Origin: Terebella lapidaria
Lineage: Eukaryota; Annelida; Polychaeta; Terebellida; Terebellidae
Assembly (NCBI GenBank): GCA_949152475.1
Contig: OX424568.1
Coordinates: 18,451,667 to 18,515,666 of the forward strand
Direction of reading: 5' to 3'
DNA length: 64,000 bases
This document shows, one piece after another, positions 60,041-64,000 of the stretch (position 1 is the stretch's first letter; each line of letters begins with the position of its first letter). The notes under the pieces are model-generated. The model saw nothing but the letters and a program-made list of their open reading frames with translations. It searched no databases and was not told where the DNA came from. Position numbers and translations under genes: made by a program.

Positions 60041-61759
60041 TTATAGTTCAAACAACTGAATACGACATTTCCCACCCTCATGCACCAGCAGCCTGTTACC
60101 ACTGACACTGACACTGATTGGCTTCCGCAGCTCTCCCGGCTGGTCTCCTTCTCTCCCCACCACACACACAAACTGCTCCTGGGCATTCAGCACAATCAGC
60201 TGGTGCTTAGCATAGTCCCCAATGATAATATTCCCATTACTGTCAATTGCAAAACCAATCATCTTAACTGGCCTTTGCACGTTTGGTACGGTAGGTTGGA
60301 TGCCCTGCACATACACTCCACCCAGCGTGAACTTCAGTAACCTGGCTCCACCCCACTCACTGACCAGAACATGGTCATCTGGTGTTATAGCCAGACAAAA
60401 AGGGACTTCCTTAAACTGGCCAGGTCCCACACCTCGTGACCCGATACTCCTGATGTATCTCCCGTCAGTTGTCACCACCTTCACTCTGTAATTGGTACTG
60501 TCAGCAACAAGCAGGTCTCCAGTGGAGGTGAAAGCCAAACCTATGGCCAGCATGGGACACTTCATCTGATCGTCACCTGATCCCTGGCTACCAAAACATC
60601 ACATCAGCTGGTACTTTGTGTCATATACTTTAATACGATGGTTACCAGAGTCATTGACATACAGTTCACCTGTCGGACTCACACACGCGCCAGATGGATA
60701 ACTGAGCTGATGCCTCTGAGTGCCATGTTCACCAAATATCTGCACAAGTTTGAGATCTGTATCATAGATCTTGATGCAGTGGTTATCTGAGTCAGCCACG
60801 ATGTACTTGTCACCTGTACACGTCACGTAACTCAAGACAGCAAACTGTTCTGGGGCTGAGCCCTGATTGCCGCTCATGGCAATGGATCTTGCTTTTGTGT
60901 AATCGACAGGTGATGACACAGCGAAAACATCTCCCTTGTCTGGTCTCGGTGTGTTAGAAATTTCACCCACGTCTGGTGCTGACTGTGGTCCCACGTACTC
61001 GTACTGTACTGGGACTGGTGTACTCGTGTTTGTGCGATGTAACTCATTAAGGAGCCTCTTCGATTCATCATTGATCTCAGCCAGTGCTTTTGTGGGACAT
61101 TTCACCTCTGTACTCGGTCGAAGTTTGTCTTCGGATGTCTCCAGAAATGTTCTACATTTCTCAACCTCGGCAGCTAGTTTCTTCTGCCATGTCTTGTGCT
61201 GCTGAATGTTCAAGTTCCTCAGATCAGTCACCTTGGCTTTCAGTTGATCTCGTAGTTGTCTGATTTTCTGTTGGTACTTCGTAATCTCGCCTTCTATCTT
61301 GTCTATGGTGTCTACTGCAAGTTTCCTCTCTCGCTCAAGAGCAGTCACGTCTATGGTTTTCTCAGCTGAAGCCTGGACTTCTGCCCGGAGTTGTTCCATA
61401 ACTTGTTTTACGTTGCCTGCGAAGATTCCAGCATGACCATCAAAACAAACATTGCAGAGACCTTTGCGGCAGTGGTCACACTCGGCAACTATCTCCCTGC
61501 TGCAACAAACTTGACAGAGATTCTCTAGCACATCGCACAGGCTGAAGTTCTTGTGGAGAGCTTCAACGTCGGAGCATCTCTCACATTTTGGGCATTTGAT
61601 CGGCGGATTTTTGGCCAAGATGTCGATACATCTCTTGCAGAATGTGTGCAGGCAATGTAGTCCCATTGGTACACGGTCCTTAAGGTTGTATGTGTGAAGA
61701 CATACTGAGCACTCGAGTGGCCTCTGTAAAGATCCCTCGCCTGTCTGTGCTTCTGCCAT
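60041..61759 (-). pseudogene. Second TRIM-NHL copy with one in-frame nonsense codon
   Basis: Start taken at 61759 (MAEAQTGEG), equivalent to the start of the intact paralogue; the frame is open to 61834. RING (LECSVCLHTYNLKDRVPMG...), B-box, coiled coil and the first two NHL blades are intact. TGA at 60601-60599 then replaces the CGA arginine codon of the paralogue (QLV-R-CFGS), a typical CpG transition. The frame continues without any other break through the remaining four blades to the normal end at 60041. A three-residue insertion (MLAI region) is the other visible difference. The product as written would be about 386 aa: RING/B-box/coiled coil with a truncated propeller. Pseudogene, functional truncated form, polymorphism and sequencing error are all possible. 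Confidence 0.88.
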
Positions 61760-61834
61760 GTTCTTGATCTGTAATTCGATGGTAGTGTGGGTTAAATCAG
61801 GTTTGATATCCGTCTTATACATGCGAATTTCCAA

Positions 61835-63457
61835 TAACGATAAAATCTTATATACGATATATTACATTTTAAAAACTTATTACATTTGCCGTTATGCCAA
61901 AGAAGCAAGTGCCTGCAGTAAATAACACAATATCAAGGCCATGCATTCAGGATGTCTTCTTGGCGAAATGAGCAGTATTGCTGAATGAATATGTCTCACA
62001 TGCTTGTACAAGTGTGCCAGCATTCAGAAGACATGGGTGCATAGACAGGTACTCACTGTTGCGAAACCCCACCCGGATCGCTCCCTGTGTTCAGATTGGC
62101 TATGATGGCGGAAAGTGCATATGGTCATTTCTTCGTTTTGGGACATAGGTATTACATATATCGTTCATATATGAAAGCTTTAGAACCATATTAAATATTA
62201 GTGAATATTTTGTTTTCCAAGTGCATGTAATTATTTCCACTGAAAACTACTTTTTGAGGGAGTGTTTAATGAATACTAATTGGTGATGAGTTGTATGGAG
62301 CGTTTTTAGGGTCAATATTCACTGACATGCATTGTAGATTTTCTTGTTGTGAATGATTATTTCAATCGCAAAATTCTTTACTCCACATTACTATTTCTAA
62401 ACTTTCTGTGTCGAATTTACATATTCTTACTGCATAGTTCTAATTTCCATCTCATTGCTGCTTATTTCTCAAGTCATGATTCATCATGCCAAATTCTAAC
62501 ACCCTTATTCATGCAAACTATCAAAAAACAAATCATATATTGCGGTTTGAATGATGGATGACCTTGAATTTGACTTTGGAAGGTCAAAACGACCTTATTT
62601 TGTCAAAAGAAACGATGATTTTTGTCTTTGGCTGCCATTTTCTCAAAAACTATTGACGATTCTCCTCAAAATGCATGAAATTCTCCCTGTGTACCTTTGT
62701 GATGTGTATAAGTTTTGTTGCCTTTGAATTGACGGTCTGTGAATATAGGCCTATGTATATTCCATACAGGAAATGTGTCTTTGGCAAAATTTACGAACAT
62801 GTTTTAACAATAGGTTTGAAGATCAGTGTAACAATTTATATTTGAGAAAATCAATACCTTGTGTAATTCTCATAATCTGCTGGTAAGCTGCAGCACCCTT
62901 GGTGCTGCATTGCCTCTTTATGTGGCAAAAAGGTAAATAAGATTTATATGTTAAATCCAATACAACTACCGTAGCGTAGTACTAGTGTATCTACTGTATA
63001 CTGTCACGAGTTGGACTCGTGCCAAATGAACGGCATGAAGAAATTATGATCGGAGAGATCATCATATTTAGCCTTGAAAGAGATGGCCATCAGTTTCCTG
63101 AGTATTTTCTTCACATCTCAATTATCACTGTCCGATCTCAAGTTATGACCATCTTTGTGTGTTAATTTCAGGCCTATGTCATGATAATATCTGCACCTAA
63201 TTAGCAACAGTGTATTAAATTACAATGAGTATTCATGACGTCACATCGAAAATTGATTTCAATGAGCATAGAAATCTTAATAATAGGCTCATACCGATCA
63301 TCTCTCACTATTCTTTTATTTACAGGGAAGATTGCGGGAATTCATTGGGGCCTGTGCTCAACTGCATGAGTGTGGCACCTGTTGGTCGAACCTAAAATTC
63401 ACGTGTCCAATGAAGGGAGGTCTTAGTTTATCATACATCATGTGGCTACGCGCGGCC
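61835..63457. other. Unassigned; includes an eroded 134-bp-MITE relative
   Basis: 62550-62750 resembles, in inverted orientation, the right part of the 134-bp-unit family (GACCTTGAATTTGACTTTGG; TGCCATTTTCTCAAAAACTA). The rest is featureless. Confidence 0.4.
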
Positions 63458-63540
63458 AGCGCCTCCTGTCGTCATAATGTTGCAGTAGTAATTTTGTCCC
63501 CAACAATTACTACTGCATCATTATGACGACAGGCGGCGCT
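63458..63540. repeat. 83-bp hairpin MITE
   Basis: Arms AGCGCCTCCTGTCGTCATAA and the inverted copy ending GACGACAGGCGGCGCT, each about 36 bp with a loop of about 11 bp (TTGTCCCCAAC). No clear duplication was seen. Confidence 0.85.
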
Positions 63541-63569
63541 AACCACCGAGTGCTTCATTCGTTGTGCTT

Positions 63570-63980
63570 TGTTACCCTCGCCCCGTAGGGGGGCGAGGGT
63601 ATTGCAATTGGGTCTGTCCGTTTGTATGTCTGTTTGTTTGTTTGCTTGTTTGTTTGTTTGTCTGTCTGTCCGCGCGCATATCTCAAAGGAGAATGGTCCG
63701 ATCAACATGAAACTGATAGGGATGAAGCGGTATCCCAGTGGCTCGGTCCTCCTCGAATCTGGTCAAAATCGGACAAAAACTGTTGCCATGGCAACGGAAA
63801 ATGTAAAAATCAATAATTGACCATAACTTCGGTTCTAATCAAGATAATTTTTTCTAACTAATTTTGTATTTTTCTATGGCCAATTCCTGATCATCTGATA
63901 TATGGCCCGTGGTCGTATGACCAAAACTCTCTATTATCGCCCGATGTCGAAAAATTGGGGGTCACGGTTTCGAATTTTTT
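63570..63980 (+). repeat. Dispersed repeat with GC palindrome head and (TTTG)n tract
   Basis: Begins with the stem CCCTCGCCCCGTAGGGGGGCG, then a (TGTTTG/TCTG)n tract (63615-63670), then a unique part ending in the segment shared with 59460-59690. It runs off the window. It is probably a transposon terminus, but I cannot name the family. Confidence 0.55.
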
Positions 63981-64000
63981 TGGCCAGCGACGTTTCAGTG

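Noticed and set aside
60041-60565. The stretch after the TGA as a separate NHL gene
   Set aside because: It is in the same frame as the upstream TRIM domains and aligns with the second half of the intact paralogue, so it is the rest of one gene copy.

Overview
This window is eukaryotic genomic DNA: AT-rich, with spliced genes carrying GT-AG introns, large tandem arrays and dense transposon debris. A TRIM2/3-like RING/B-box/NHL family, a G2E3-like SAM/HECT ubiquitin ligase and frequent TAGGCCTA and ACATGTACATGTA words suggest a marine invertebrate. An invertebrate deuterostome (hemichordate, echinoderm or amphioxus) is my best guess; this is inference, not proof.

Layout. 0-5 kb: two decayed LINE copies (L1/Tx1-like RT and zinc-knuckle pieces). 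7.1-9.6 kb: a fold-back DNA element with long terminal inverted repeats (TIRs). 12.4-12.9 kb: a fold-back MITE. 13.1-13.8 kb: a LINE endonuclease piece with an internal inversion. 14.3-19.9 kb: a 5.6-kb minisatellite with 54-bp and 33-bp units. 20.25-32.45 kb: the centrepiece, a 12,185-bp DNA transposon that looks whole. 32.4-33.8 kb: a LINE-ORF1-like protein fused to a NADAR (YbiA-like) domain, whose stop codon is the transposon's target site. 35-44 kb: nested repeats, including another fold-back element, a decayed Penelope-like RT and a MITE made of 134-bp units. 45.6-47.3 kb: an intact TRIM-NHL gene. 47.9-50.5 kb: a hAT-like non-autonomous element with a second 134-bp-unit MITE inside it. 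51.9-56.9 kb: decayed CR1/Jockey-like LINEs and a small MITE. 59.2-61.8 kb: a second TRIM-NHL copy with one in-frame nonsense codon, plus a 3' fragment of a third.

The 12.2-kb element has the 6-bp target duplication CTATTT on both sides, termini TAC...GTA, and TIRs of about 500 bp built from roughly 20-bp palindromic sub-repeats. The outer 325 bp or so of the two TIRs are identical by eye. It carries two convergent spliced genes. One is an IS3-like DDE integrase with DDE triad (387 aa, minus strand). The other is an 846-aa HECT ubiquitin ligase (plus strand; SAM-like N-terminus, HECT with catalytic Cys811), which I reassembled over ten exons with every intron phase consistent. This matches the eukaryotic IS3EU superfamily with a captured E3 ligase as cargo. 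At least three other elements here (7155-9568, 35661-37344, 56128-56285) share TAY...RTA termini and a 6-bp duplication (exact or 5/6), so one transposition system explains much of the window's structure.

Recurring themes: long TIRs assembled from tandem palindromic mini-repeats; very small hairpin insertions flanked by 8-10-bp duplications, one proven by an empty paralogous site inside the window; and repeats that multiply transcription-factor consensus words (AP-1 in the minisatellite, nuclear-receptor DR1 and TCAAGGTCA in the 134-bp MITE).
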